A stretch of 64,000 nt of DNA from NCBI GenBank assembly GCA_015178975.1, contig WHVD01000009.1, positions 1,364,001-1,428,000 on the forward strand, read 5' to 3'. A program made the translations under genes and the position numbers. The DNA comes from Hysterangium stoloniferum. Taxonomy: Eukaryota; Basidiomycota; Agaricomycetes; Hysterangiales; Hysterangiaceae. Under the pieces are notes generated by a model. It saw nothing but the letters and a program-made list of their open reading frames with translations. It was not told the origin of the DNA and searched no databases. This document shows, one piece after another, positions 1 to 10,176 of this stretch (the stretch's first letter is position 1; every line of letters starts with the position of its first letter).

Positions 1-479
1 GCTCGAGTATTACCAGGGTATTCTAATCCTTACTACGAATTTGATTGCAAATTGCGACCCGGCTTTTGAGAGTGAGTCCAGCTGATTTTCGTCAATGGTT
101 TGCGTATGACGTTTGTTTTGTATAGGTCGCATACACTTCTCTCTCTATTATCCAGAGCTTGACTTCGATTCTCGAATGTCAATCTGGAAAACATTCTTCA
201 AACAGGTTGCCAAAAGCGGCGCTATGCCTATTATTTCCGAAGAGGATGTAGAACACCTGGCGAAACGTGCTATGAATGGTCGACAGGTGACTATCTTTCC
301 TAGTTTGCAAACTCAAACGGTTGCTGACAGCTATATATTATCAGATTCGAAACATTATCAGTAACGCACAAGCACTTGCGTTGGAATCGGGCTCGTCACT
401 ATCCATAGCGAACATCGATGAGGCGCTTAATATAGTGAGCGATTGGGAAACCGTGAAAGCTGCGATGCCTCCATTTTAA
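1..479 (+). CDS. AAA-family ATPase, C-terminal end (gene enters from left)
   Basis: This is the last part of an AAA+ ATPase, an ATP-driven remodelling enzyme. Exons read as <1-71, 126-286 and 345-479; the introns 72-125 and 287-344 are GT-AG, and every junction keeps the frame. The first exon ends in ILTTN...DPAFE, the strand and arginine-finger region that closes an AAA core. RIHFSLYYPELD and NGRQIRNIISNAQALAL follow, which are the small helical lid. The end is AAMPPF and TAA at 477-479. The wording matches the basidiomycete AAA proteins annotated only as P-loop NTPases, as recalled. Walker A and B lie outside the window. No frameshift or stop is seen in the visible part, so the gene may be functional. 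The exact substrate cannot be told. Confidence 0.85.
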
Positions 480-742
480 TATGACTAGCTCTATGAACGA
501 TCATGTGTCACAATTTTCTATTTATTCAGGTATCTCCTTATCAGAGAGTCTCAAGTTGTAGTATTTAAGTATTCCCAAATTCCATATAGTACATTTTATG
601 TATCAACCACGATAAGCTTGATAGTGAAAGGCTGCTGTCTAATGCAGCCTTACATTGGCATCGGTCTAGACGTTGATAGGACCAAACTGTATTCCTCGAG
701 AACGGCGAGTACGATACACGATGATGACGGTAAGTAAAACGA

Positions 743-1520
743 TTATGAAAAAACTACTATGCGCGTCTGTGATAATGTAATCAGTATGTCGTAAGCCACC
801 AGGCTTACAGATAGTCTAAGAGAAGTAGGCAGGAGAGCAAGTCGGAACGAAAACCAAAGAAACAGAACAAAAAATAGTGCAATCAGAGAGAAAGTCAAGA
901 AGAAGAACACAAAGATTTGGTCTGGAAAAAGGCGAAAATCCGCTCGGTTCAACTCGTTAACATCAAGATCATCGCTGAATGTAAAGGTCTGTTTGTTATT
1001 CCTTATGTCTCATCTAAACAAGATGTCAAAATGCATCCTCAAAAGGTTTATCATGAACGGAATCTTACCAGACTTTCGGTAGGAATGATAACCATGCTAC
1101 AGTCTGAGACTGATACAGAGTGTAGCCTGGCGATCCGGGACACAGAGGGGGTGCTTCCAATGGACAACAAAGCTGTTAGTTGGGACCGCTGGAGATCGCA
1201 TGAGCTCAGTAAGAGAAAATACATGGACGGGGAGGAACATAAACTTACACTTACATCATTGCAGGGGTGCCTTTCACCGGATTTTTCCCGTACGAGGTGA
1301 TACAGTCCGAGGTAGGCTGCTAACAGAGTTTGTCGCGGAAGGACAGGGCCGAAGCGAGGAAAGCCCTACGAAATCGGAGTTAGTAACCCGGTTTTGACGT
1401 CTTGCACACAAATTTATAGGTACATAGTGGTGTTAGTCTCTAACTCACGCCAAGGATAATAGACAACTCACTCGGTGTTAATTTTGAACATTCCCGCAGG
1501 TCTACCATCCAATGTTGAGT
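743..1520 (-). pseudogene. Unrecognised membrane-protein gene, copy A, 3' exons
   Basis: Read on the minus strand this holds the 3' half of a multi-exon gene that recurs at 5.2-5.9 kb and 7.4-8.5 kb. An intron of about 75 nt begins GTGAGT and is followed by exons aligned in all three copies. One conserved exon has the frame SQLTALLSIGSTPSVS and ends TESL before GTAAGA. The last exon ends in a strongly hydrophobic segment (FVFFFLTFSLIALFFVLFLW) followed by a basic stretch. The TM helix and conserved splice sites favour the minus strand over the plus-strand frame 917-1300, which is antisense. A stop codon lies in one candidate frame, so the copy is probably dead. Family not recognised. Confidence 0.4.
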
Positions 1521-1539
1521 CAGCTCAATACTATGTCGA

Positions 1540-2390
1540 TTTTCCGGGTGGGGCAGTCGTGGCTCGGGTACAGTACTGAAAAAATTGCGTTATACGAGAC
1601 CAAAGAAAAAATGAGAATGCTATGTACTTCACATAACTCACTGGTGTTATCTCCGCCTCAGCATGATTTTATCATTTATCCCTCACCAGTACATCTAGGC
1701 CAGTCAGTTCAAGGTGTTGGATATCCTGACCGACATGTCTACATCTCTTGGCTACCAGCTCCCAGGTTTCGACAGGGATTTTAGTCCCTTCGCGGCTGCC
1801 GTCACAGTGTTCAAGTTATTCACAAATATTCGTGTTGAACCTGTTGCAGGCTATGAGATCATTGGATTGGCTGCTCATGAGTGATGTACAACGCTCCCTG
1901 TATTTGGTTTGTTACAACGATGTGTAAGTGGCGGTGGCTCTTATTTGTTACCTGCTCCGTTGTCACTTACCCGTCGCGTTCTATTTAGATTGCATCCATT
2001 CCCAAAAGGAAACCTATAATCGCAAGGTTTCCTTTCGGGAATGGATGCAATCTAAAGAGAACGCGATCAGTCAATGCCAACATACCAGGCAACAAAGAAG
2101 AGCCACCGTCACTCACACTTAATTGTAATAAACCAAATACAAAGAGCACCTCACATCACTCATGGGAAGCCAACTAAATGATCTGATAGCCTGCTGCAGG
2201 TTCCATCCGAGGTTTAAGAGTAATCTGAACCATGTGAGGGCAGCTGCGAAGAGACTAAAACCAACTGGTGAAACATGGGAGCTGGTAGCCATGTACTGGT
2301 GAAGGATAAATGACAAAAATCTTCCTGAGGCGGTGAGAAGGAAGTGGGTTATGGTGTGGGTCGTTAAAATCCTCCTTTTAGTCTCCAAAA
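1540..2390. repeat. Nested inverted duplication of one exon, with hairpin centre
   Basis: The plus strand at 1590-1920 and the minus strand at 2390-2060 carry diverged copies of the same coding piece. The plus copy ends VFKLFTNIRVEPVAGYE and the minus copy reads HFLLTASGRFLSFILHQYM. At the centre, 31-nt arms at 1984-2014 and 2026-2056 pair with a single mismatch around an 11-nt loop. A third copy of the piece lies at 7440-7650. Confidence 0.7.
2029..2388 (-). pseudogene. Unrecognised membrane-protein gene, copy A, 5' exon
   Basis: This minus-strand frame starts METKRRILTTHTITHFLL and holds at least two hydrophobic stretches (SFILHQYMAT and FSLFAAALTWFRLLLNL), as expected for a polytopic membrane protein. 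Compared with the inverted copy on the plus strand at 1590-1890 it has a one-base deletion near the sequence matching AACCT, which changes the downstream frame. It sits upstream, on the same strand, of the 3' exons at 743-1520, and copy C shows the same order at 7440-8130. It is probably the 5' exon of the same dead gene. The start codon choice is uncertain. Confidence 0.35.
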
Positions 2391-2829
2391 ATCATAGATA
2401 AAACGTTGCTTACCAATGCAACGCAGGCACGTATACAGATCATTTCGCCTTCGGCAAAAAAAGGGCGCTCCGCTCCTCACACATAATTTGAGTATAACAT
2501 GTCCTGTATTTTTGACTGAAGACTAATACGCTAACTAGAGCCCCAGACAGAGCTCTCAGGTATAACAACGAGCTCGATGGTGTTGTGATCTTTCAGCTTA
2601 TCCTGTAATGTCTCGACCAAGTAACGCCCAAAATTTCCCAAAAGAGCTGGTGAGCGCGCTAGTCAAATCGTGAAAAATTAAATGAATACAAGGGGAATAT
2701 GTAATTTTTAACACCACGTGATCTCTTATCATTAATATGGTTTATAGAGTTAGGTTATCTTCTCCAGTGATAAGCTTACAAGTAAACTTCGGGAATCATA
2801 TACCCTGCTGATAGTCGGACCGTCGTTAC

Positions 2830-3600
2830 AAGGTATTATTCGGATTGGTTGCAGCTATTGGGTGTTTAGATACAATAGACGGAATCTCTGTGCAAAGAGT
2901 CTCATTATAGATAATTCAGGGAAAATCCGTGGGCAGTCCCTCCGGAAACGCCCAGCGGATTGTAGGAACTGGACTTCGGCACAGCACGACGCCCGATGGT
3001 GCATCGTTAATTTCGTTGTATTGGCGGGAGCGAATCTTAAATACAAAGACTGTACAGCCACGAACTCGCTTCGGAGACATGCGATCGGCAAGATGGGTTT
3101 CGATCCCCGCGTGGCGCCCAATGTGGCGTTTTGCTACCTTGCCGAAATTCAGCTGCAAGGCAAAGATGCCGAAAGAGACAGTTTGTTGAGGAAATTGTAT
3201 GAAGACCGGGCAAGAGTGTGCTTGAAGATTTACTTCCTAAAGGGGACCTGTGCCTAAGGAGGTAGCATAGCTCTCCTTTGCGTTGTCTACGAGTTCCGCT
3301 TATGTTTCGGTTAAAAATTAAGTCAGGCGTAACCCATCAAAATGAAGGGCTATTCCAATAGTTGGCATTTTGTCGGTTTTGGCTTGTACAATGGAAACAA
3401 TAGATAAGTCGGAGTTTGAGACCATGTGTTCAGTTTCCGCAGGGCGATGTGACTTGGATGCGATCGCTTCGCCCAAATTGGACGGTTACGCTACGCATGG
3501 ACTTTTAAGATACCTTAACAAGAAATTCGATCGGGCGAGAGATCAGAAAATAATGGTTATAAGTCACGAGTCAGCCATCCACTTCGGAGTCGCTTAAAAT
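2830..3600 (+). other. Inverted-repeat segment with small unassigned ORFs
   Basis: Open frames at 2862-3257 and 3370-3597 on the plus strand look plausible locally (LAEIQLQGKDAERDSLLRKL). The mirrored segment at 6560-6960 shares the DNA but breaks the same frame. I do not recognise a protein and cannot tell whether this was ever coding. Confidence 0.2.
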
Positions 3601-3799
3601 TGAACTGTACAAACGTAGGTAGCGTTCCGACAGAAGCAGCGCCCATCGCTACCGGCCTACCTTGCCCTTTCGCATTCCCGTACATACTTGCTTATCTCCT
3701 CTATATCGATGAATAATGCTGGTAGGACCTCCCAAAGCCAAGTAATCGGCCCGCAATTAATATGCAAAGCGCATATACCCAACAAATCCGCGGTAGACC

Positions 3800-4758
3800 C
3801 TAAGACTAATCTGGTCAGGAAGGAGGGTAGGTGGTCAACCACCAATACATTTTTCTCATCATTAAACAGTCTCCACACTTGACCCATTTATTCCGGCTAT
3901 TTCAGCCCTTCTGGCGATCCTCCACCTTTTGATGGGTGCTCTAAGCCTCGTGTGATTGTGACCATAGTTACCACTTTTTGTGAAAAAGAAGCCAAGTTAA
4001 AAGTGGAGACGACGTATCCATATGAAAACCACAATTCAAAAAGCAGGGGCAAATAAAGAATTGGATCCCCGAGAGGTCCGAGGATCGGCTCAAAGACTAT
4101 ACACGAGTCACGTGCCATATGACATGGCCTCCTATGACCGACACTGAACCTTCCGAAACGTTAGCAACTTTCCTATCATGGGTCCCAAGAGACCCACCCA
4201 TGACAGATTAAGTGTCATCAAAGGGCAAGAAGCATCTCTAGGCAAGGTGCTCCGAGCTTCCAACCCTTAAAACAGGCGATCCCGATCACACATGACTTGT
4301 ATCGATGTTTCATTTCCCAACCATCTGGTCTTTCTGTGTGTCTTGCCAAATGTAGGGTATAGGGTTTCCCTAGATCCAAAAGAGTGAATATAAATGCTAT
4401 TATCTTTGTCCATAACTAATGCAAAATTATCGTCATTCCCCTGATGTCAAATGAAAAAAATTGTTTCCCGATTTGTACTATTTTTTAATAGAAAGTAAAT
4501 GGAATTCCATAGCTTGATATATTTTAAGAACATGTGTCTGGCTGTACGGGAAATTTTGCAATCACTATTCATCGCCTGAATAAATATTTATGCAAACTGC
4601 GCAGCATTTCTTGATCTTCCAAGTTCTGATGCACAATTCTATCAACAATATTTATGGTGCTATAATATTGCCTATTGATGTAGTCTTGTTCCATACCACC
4701 CCAGGTTTACTTTGCACTGCTACCGATTTCAAGCACTTGAATTAACTTCTCACTTCTA
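3800..4758. other. No gene recognised
   Basis: AT-rich sequence between the left arm and the central palindrome. The short frames show no recognisable domain or splice pattern. Confidence 0.4.
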
Positions 4759-5124
4759 AAATGACGGTGAATCCCCTCGGTTTCACCAAACCCATCGTGG
4801 TTCTAAGCAGGAGCACTCTGACGGCCTTGATCCTCCCACCAGTGATCCTGTATCTTCTGTTGATGACACAGTTGAATTTCGTCCTATCCATCTTCATAAT
4901 TTCCATGTCCACTTGGAAATGATGTTAAGAAACATGGATAGCATGAAGTTCAACTGTGTAATCAATGGCGGATACGGGATCACCGGGAAGATCAAGGCCG
5001 TCAGAGTGATCTCGCTTAGGACTACGATAGGTTTGGTGAAACCGAGGGGCTTCATTGTCGTTGGAGAAGTAATGCGTGTATTCAAGTGCTTGGATCCTGC
5101 GGCTTGGTGCAACGGTACATCCAC
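4759..5124. repeat. Central palindrome: inverted duplication of a coding exon
   Basis: The plus strand 4759-4915 and the minus strand 5124-4930 both encode a protein starting with PLGFTKPIVVLS followed by a hydrophobic run. They diverge at scattered sites. The centre, near 4918, is also the symmetry point of the 0.7-8.5 kb inverted repeat. The frame looks like the N-terminus of a membrane protein, but the family is not recognised. Confidence 0.65.
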
Positions 5125-5194
5125 GCAAGGGCTTAATTGTAATCCCTCACTGCTGAAGTACTTGGCATTCTCATTTTTTTTTGGTCTCGTCTAA

Positions 5195-5870
5195 TGCGAT
5201 TTTGTTAGTACCGTGACCGAGGCACGACTGCGTCAGCACCCACTCCCGGCAATTCGACGTAGTACTGAGCCGACTCAACATTGGATGGTGGACCTTCGGG
5301 AATGTTCAAAATTGATACCAAGTGAGTCGTCTATCATCTATCCTATATATTGCGTAGGTTAGTGACTAACACCACTATACACCTATACATTTGTTTTCAG
5401 GACAGGTTACTAACTCCAATTTCGTATGGGTTTCCTCGCTTCTCCCCCAACCTGCCGCGACAAACTCTGTTAGCAGCCTACCTCGGACTGTATCGGCTCG
5501 TATGGGGACAATCTGGTGAATGGCACCCCTGCAATGATGTAACTGCAGGTTGATCTCCCTCCCGTAGAGTTATTTTCTCATACTGAACTGATGCGATCTC
5601 CAGCGGTCCCAACTCACAGGTTGGTTGTTCATCATAAGCACTCCCTTTGTGTTCTGTATCACCAGGTTATACTCTGTGTCAGTCTCAGACCGTAGCATGG
5701 TGATCAGTCCTACTGAAATTATGGTCAGCTTCCATTCATGATCCACCTCTTGGAACTGCATTCTGCATTCTGACATCTTGTTTAGATGACAAATAAAGAC
5801 TAACAAACATTCAGCGATGTTCCTGATGGGAACGAGTTGAACCTAGCCGAGTTTCGGCGGACGTTGCAGG
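5195..5870 (+). pseudogene. Unrecognised membrane-protein gene, copy B
   Basis: Plus-strand copy of the gene seen on the minus strand at 743-1520. It keeps the GTGAGT...TTTTCAG intron of about 75 nt (5322-5400), the following exon, and the exon that reads QLTGWLFIISTPFVF then SVSVSDRSMVISPTE. That frame is more hydrophobic than in copy A, which supports a transmembrane protein. The minus-strand frame 5570-5806 is antisense to it. The copy lacks the 5' exon seen in copies A and C and ends abruptly near 5870. It is an extra copy with no mirror partner on the left arm. Function unknown. Confidence 0.4.
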
Positions 5871-5989
5871 CAATCACAGAGGGGTGAATGCTGGCATGGT
5901 GGGGCGGCAGCCCTTTGTTAGGAGATATATTAACTGATAAATTAAATATTTATATTGTTAGTCAAACATGCGCGCGATGGTAACGTCAA

Positions 5990-8450
5990 TTTATCCGCGG
6001 ATTTGTTGCGTACATGCGCTTCGCATATTAATTAGGCGAATTATTCATAACAAGGCGCTCAATTACAAGGCCTTGAGAGGTTCTACCAGCGTTGTACATC
6101 GAGATAAGCAAGTGCGTACGATAATGCGAAAGGGCAAGGTATGAGGGTAGCGACGGGCGCTGTTTCTGTAGGAACGCTACCTATGTTTGTACAGGTCAAT
6201 TTTAAGCTCCTGCGAAATGGATGCTGACTCATGACGTATCACCATTCTTTCGCCCGATCGATAATAATTTGTTGTTAGGGAATGTTAAAATCCCATGCCC
6301 GATGTAGCCGCCCAATTTGAGTGAAGCGAGGGCATCCATTCACGCCACATCACCCTGCGGCAATTGGGCACATGGTGTGAAACTCCGACTTGATCAATTT
6401 TTTCCATTGTACAAGCCAAAACCGGCGAAAACGCCACCTATTGGAATGGCCGTCGATTTTGGATGTGTTGCCCCTGCGTAGCCTGACTTAGCTTTTAACC
6501 CAAACATAAACAAAACTCATGCAAACTCGCAGAAAACGCAAAAGAGAGCTATGCCACCTTCCCAAGCACAGGACGACATTAAGAAGTAAATCTTCAAGCA
6601 ACGCTCTTACACTTTTTGTAACCACAATTTCCTCAAAAAACTGTCCCCTTTAGCATCTTTTGCCTTGCAGCTGAATTTCGGCAAGGTAGCACAACGCCAC
6701 ATTGAGCGCCTCGCCGGGATCGAAGCACCACCTCCTACGCGAGCTCGTGACACTGCAGCTTTTGTACTTAGCCTTCGCTTCCGCCAGCAGCTACAACCAA
6801 ATTAAAGATGCGCCCCGCCCATCGGGGGATTGTGCTATGCCGAAGTCCAGTTCCTATTATCCGCTGGGAGTGGCCTTTCCGGTTGTGAGTTCCACCCGGA
6901 TTTTCCCTGAATTATCTATCATGAGGCTCGTTGGACAGTGACATCTATTTCATCTAAACACCCAAATGATGCAACCAATCCGGATAATACCTTGTGACGA
7001 AGTTCCGACTTTCAGCAGGACAAATGATTCGCGAAGTTAATTGTAAGCTTATCACTGGTGAAGCGAACCCGACTCTATAAACCACATTAATGATCAGAGA
7101 TCACGTGTCGTATAAAATATATTCCCCTTGTATTCATTTAATTTTTCACGATTTGACTGGGGCGCTCACTAGCTCTTTTGTGAAGTTTGGGGTAAATTTG
7201 GGGCGTTACTGGGTCGAGACACGACGAGATAAGCCGCAAGATCACAACAGCATCGAGCTCGTTGTTATACCTGAGAGCTCTGTCTGGGGCTCTAGTTAGC
7301 GTATTAGTCTTCAGTGAATGATACAGCCCCATGTTATACTCAAATTATGTGTGAGCTCCGCTTTTGGTCAAAGCGGAAATGATCTCTTCACGTACCTGCG
7401 TTGCATTGGTAAGCAACATTTTATCAATGATTTTTGGCGATTATAATGACTTGGAGTGTTTTAACCACCCACACCATAATTCACATGCTTCTCACCGCCT
7501 CAGCAATATTTTTATCATTTAATGAGGCAAATGAGGCGCTTGTTGTATTCGGTGTGTGAGAAAGATGAGTGAGTGGCGGTGACTCTTATTTATTGCCTGC
7601 TATGTCATTTACTGATTGAGTTCTAGTTATATTGCATCTATTCCCGAGAGGAAGCCTTGCGACAAGATAAATGAACAACCCACTTGAAGACCGACCGAGC
7701 CGCGTCCCGCACCAGCCAAACATGCCGGGTTTACACATCGCAGGAGACGATCTGTCATGAGCTCAACCAACAGTACTTTTTATATGCAGGACCGTATAGT
7801 GAGATGCTTGACAATCCTTGGGTATGCTTTTCTAGACATGCTGCGGTGATTGGTGACGCATGTATTGCATTTATGTGCATGGCTGTTGCATTGGTGCTCT
7901 ATGTTCAAAATTACCACCCAGTGAGTTGTTTATTATCCTATATATTGTGTAAGTTAGAGACTAACGCCACTATACACCTGTATATTTGTTTTCAGGACGT
8001 CAAGAACGGCTTACTAACTCCGATTTTATAGGGCTTTCCTGCGTTCGACCCCGGCCTCCGGCGACAACTCTGTTAGCGGCTACCTCTGACTGTATCAGAT
8101 GGTATGGGCAAAATCCGGAGAATATCAGCCCTTCAATATAGCGGTCCCAAATAATGGTTTGGTTGTCTATCGCCAGCACTCTCCCTCTGTGTCAGTCTCA
8201 CAGTGTAGCATGGTTATCAGTCCTACCGAAACTCTGGTAAGCTTCTGTTCACGATAAACGTTTTGATACTGAATTCTTATATCTCGTTTCGATGACGCAG
8301 AAGCATTAACAAGCCAGCGATGTCCTTGAAGTTGACAAGTTGAACCAAGCTGAGTTTCACCCTTTTTTCCAAACCAAATATTTTCATCATTCTACTTTCT
8401 TTGATTGTTCTGTTTGTTTTGGTTTTGGTTCCGATGACTTGCCACTTTCT
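5990..8450. repeat. Right arm of the large inverted repeat
   Basis: Reverse-complement partner of 743-3800. Identity is patchy, with many substitutions and small indels, so the duplication is old or was mutated heavily after it arose. Confidence 0.75.
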
Positions 8451-8470
8451 CTGCTGCCGACTTCTCTCAT
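7440..8470 (+). pseudogene. Unrecognised membrane-protein gene, copy C
   Basis: This copy preserves the presumed gene order on one strand. The HILLT-like 5' exon comes first (7440-7560), followed by a long frame from 7684 with a hydrophobic segment (CIAFMCMAVALVLYVQN). Then comes the GTGAGT...TTTTCAG intron at about 7920-7994 and the downstream exons to about 8440. The exon matching SVSVSDRSMVISPTE in copy B has an internal deletion here that shifts the frame, so the copy is judged dead. It mirrors copy A across the centre near 4.92 kb. The family is unknown; a polytopic membrane protein is an inference from hydrophobicity only. Confidence 0.4.
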
Positions 8471-9869
8471 ACTGTCAAGCTTCTCGCGCTTGAAACATAA
8501 AATGTACTATATGTAATTTATGAATACTTCAAAGCTTAACGGCTTGTCTCCTCCCACTTGGGTGTATTGTGAGATATAGAAGTCAAGACACTAGATAGAA
8601 TAATGGGAACTCGGTATTGTCGCCTTACGCACACTACAACTTCTTAGACTTATGTCAGGTAGGACCCTATCTCTCGAAGAGATGACATTGACCAATGTCC
8701 GAACGATACAATGACATATGTGTAATCATGAGTTAATATGCACCATTTTCGGGTTCGGCCTCTTCCACGTGCTCAATGCCGTACCCAACATGGCACAGTT
8801 GCTCAAATCAATGATTCAGAACTCACCTAAATCTTCGTCTTAATTTCAACAGCTGTGGTTGGTATAGCGCCAGGCACCTCTTATCGGGCAACTTATGCCG
8901 CCCCCCAGTGCCATTGCAGTGCCCACAGTGCGAGAATACGAGTCGAAGTGATGCGTGTATTGGTAAAGTTCGTTTGTAATAAGTCAGGTAGAGATTTCCA
9001 GTGCGAGTCGTTTGAGTCAAAGCTCAGTTTAGTATGTGGCGCCACTCCGGGGTCCATAACCTGACGGAAGAAACTATAATAGGGCACGAAATTCCTGCCC
9101 TCAGTCCCTGCTCAATGTTGGAGATGTAATTAGTATAATAGGGCACGAGTCACCTGCCTATATACATGAGTCATTTGGCACAAACATTTACGAAGTAAAC
9201 GCTTACCTAAGTCGCTACCCAAGGTTGGCGATGTAGCGACTATGGGATCGTAGTAAATATTCCTGTTATGTATGAAAGCGTGGGTGATAGCTACGCTCCC
9301 CACACGATGTCGATCAAAGCAAAGATGTGGTTCGGGATTCCCAGTATCAGTGATTGGTAGCGCTATCATTTGCTGTAATATTTGTCACAGAGGTCCCACA
9401 AAATTCAGGCCGCTTGACCTGGCAAGGGTACATGAAGAAACCGCATTGCCATTAGCCTGAGTAGACCTATCATTTCAACTGGGTTTCTCGTCATTAGACG
9501 ATTTGGTAGAATTACAGAACAGGAAGCGCACAATCTCGCCAGATATAGTCTGAGGCGGTTGAGGTAGCACCCAATGATCATCGCTCTGGATAGCATTCAT
9601 ACCATTCATAGCGAAGGCACTTCTCAGGTGATGGAAAATCCGTGGTGACGGAGTATCCGGATGGTTTCCAGCCTGGCGCTCAAGAACCCCAGGAATGCCG
9701 CACGATATGAGGTGACAACTACCCAAGCTATTTTTAGCCGCCGTGTGTGCTTGAGGCGGTGTTAGATGGTGTAACTAAGTTTAAGACATTGGTCTAAGAA
9801 ACTAGTGTAATATTTTAGCAACGTAATTTAGAGTATCCTGGAGTCTATATTTCAAAAAAAATGGGCGAA
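8470..9869. other. No gene recognised
   Basis: Unique sequence between the inverted repeat and a solo LTR. A minus-strand frame at 9475-9726 is open but has no recognisable domain, and nothing here shows convincing splice structure. Confidence 0.4.
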
Positions 9870-9874
9870 TGACA

Positions 9875-10080
9875 TGTTAACTTTTCAGCCAAAATATGAC
9901 CAGACCTATAGAGGACGAGCGCAATGCTGTCTGAGTGATATTGTTGGTTATAAACGCATGGGGGTCACATGCGTAACTACGGGGATTATAGTATAATAAC
10001 AAGAGCGCTAATTAATGTGAGCAGTAGTGCCCCCGGTCACTATACGACTCCGGCTGCTCGCTTTACCCGAAAATCTAACA
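9875..10080. mobile_element. Solo LTR, 206 bp family, copy 1
   Basis: Begins TGTTAACTTTTC and ends ATCTAACA, the TG...CA ends of an LTR. It is flanked by a perfect 5-bp duplication TGACA at 9870-9874 and 10081-10085. Sister copies lie at 29089-29293 and 43913-44120. No internal region of this family is present in the window. Confidence 0.88.
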
Positions 10081-10176
10081 TGACACGCAGAGGACGGCCA
10101 CAAGGCTGTACATTGGAATTAAGACTGTACCATAAGTACGGTCCCTTCTAGTGCAAGTACGACAGGCTGCCCACCA

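Larger units (their letters stand above)
743..3800. repeat. Left arm of a large imperfect inverted repeat
   Basis: Segments here reappear in reverse complement at 5990-8450. For example, 2400-2500 matches 7330-7440, 3590-3670 matches 6130-6215, and 840-1000 matches 8330-8440. The symmetry point for most pairs is close to 4.92 kb. The left arm contains about 0.5 kb of extra inverted material (1540-2028) that shifts the outer pairs. Confidence 0.75.

Noticed and set aside
917-1300. Plus-strand frame of 127 codons
   Set aside because: It is antisense to the minus-strand exons whose splice sites and hydrophobic segments recur in three copies.
5570-5806. Minus-strand frame similar to 917-1300
   Set aside because: Same reason; the plus-strand reading in copy B is hydrophobic and splice-consistent.
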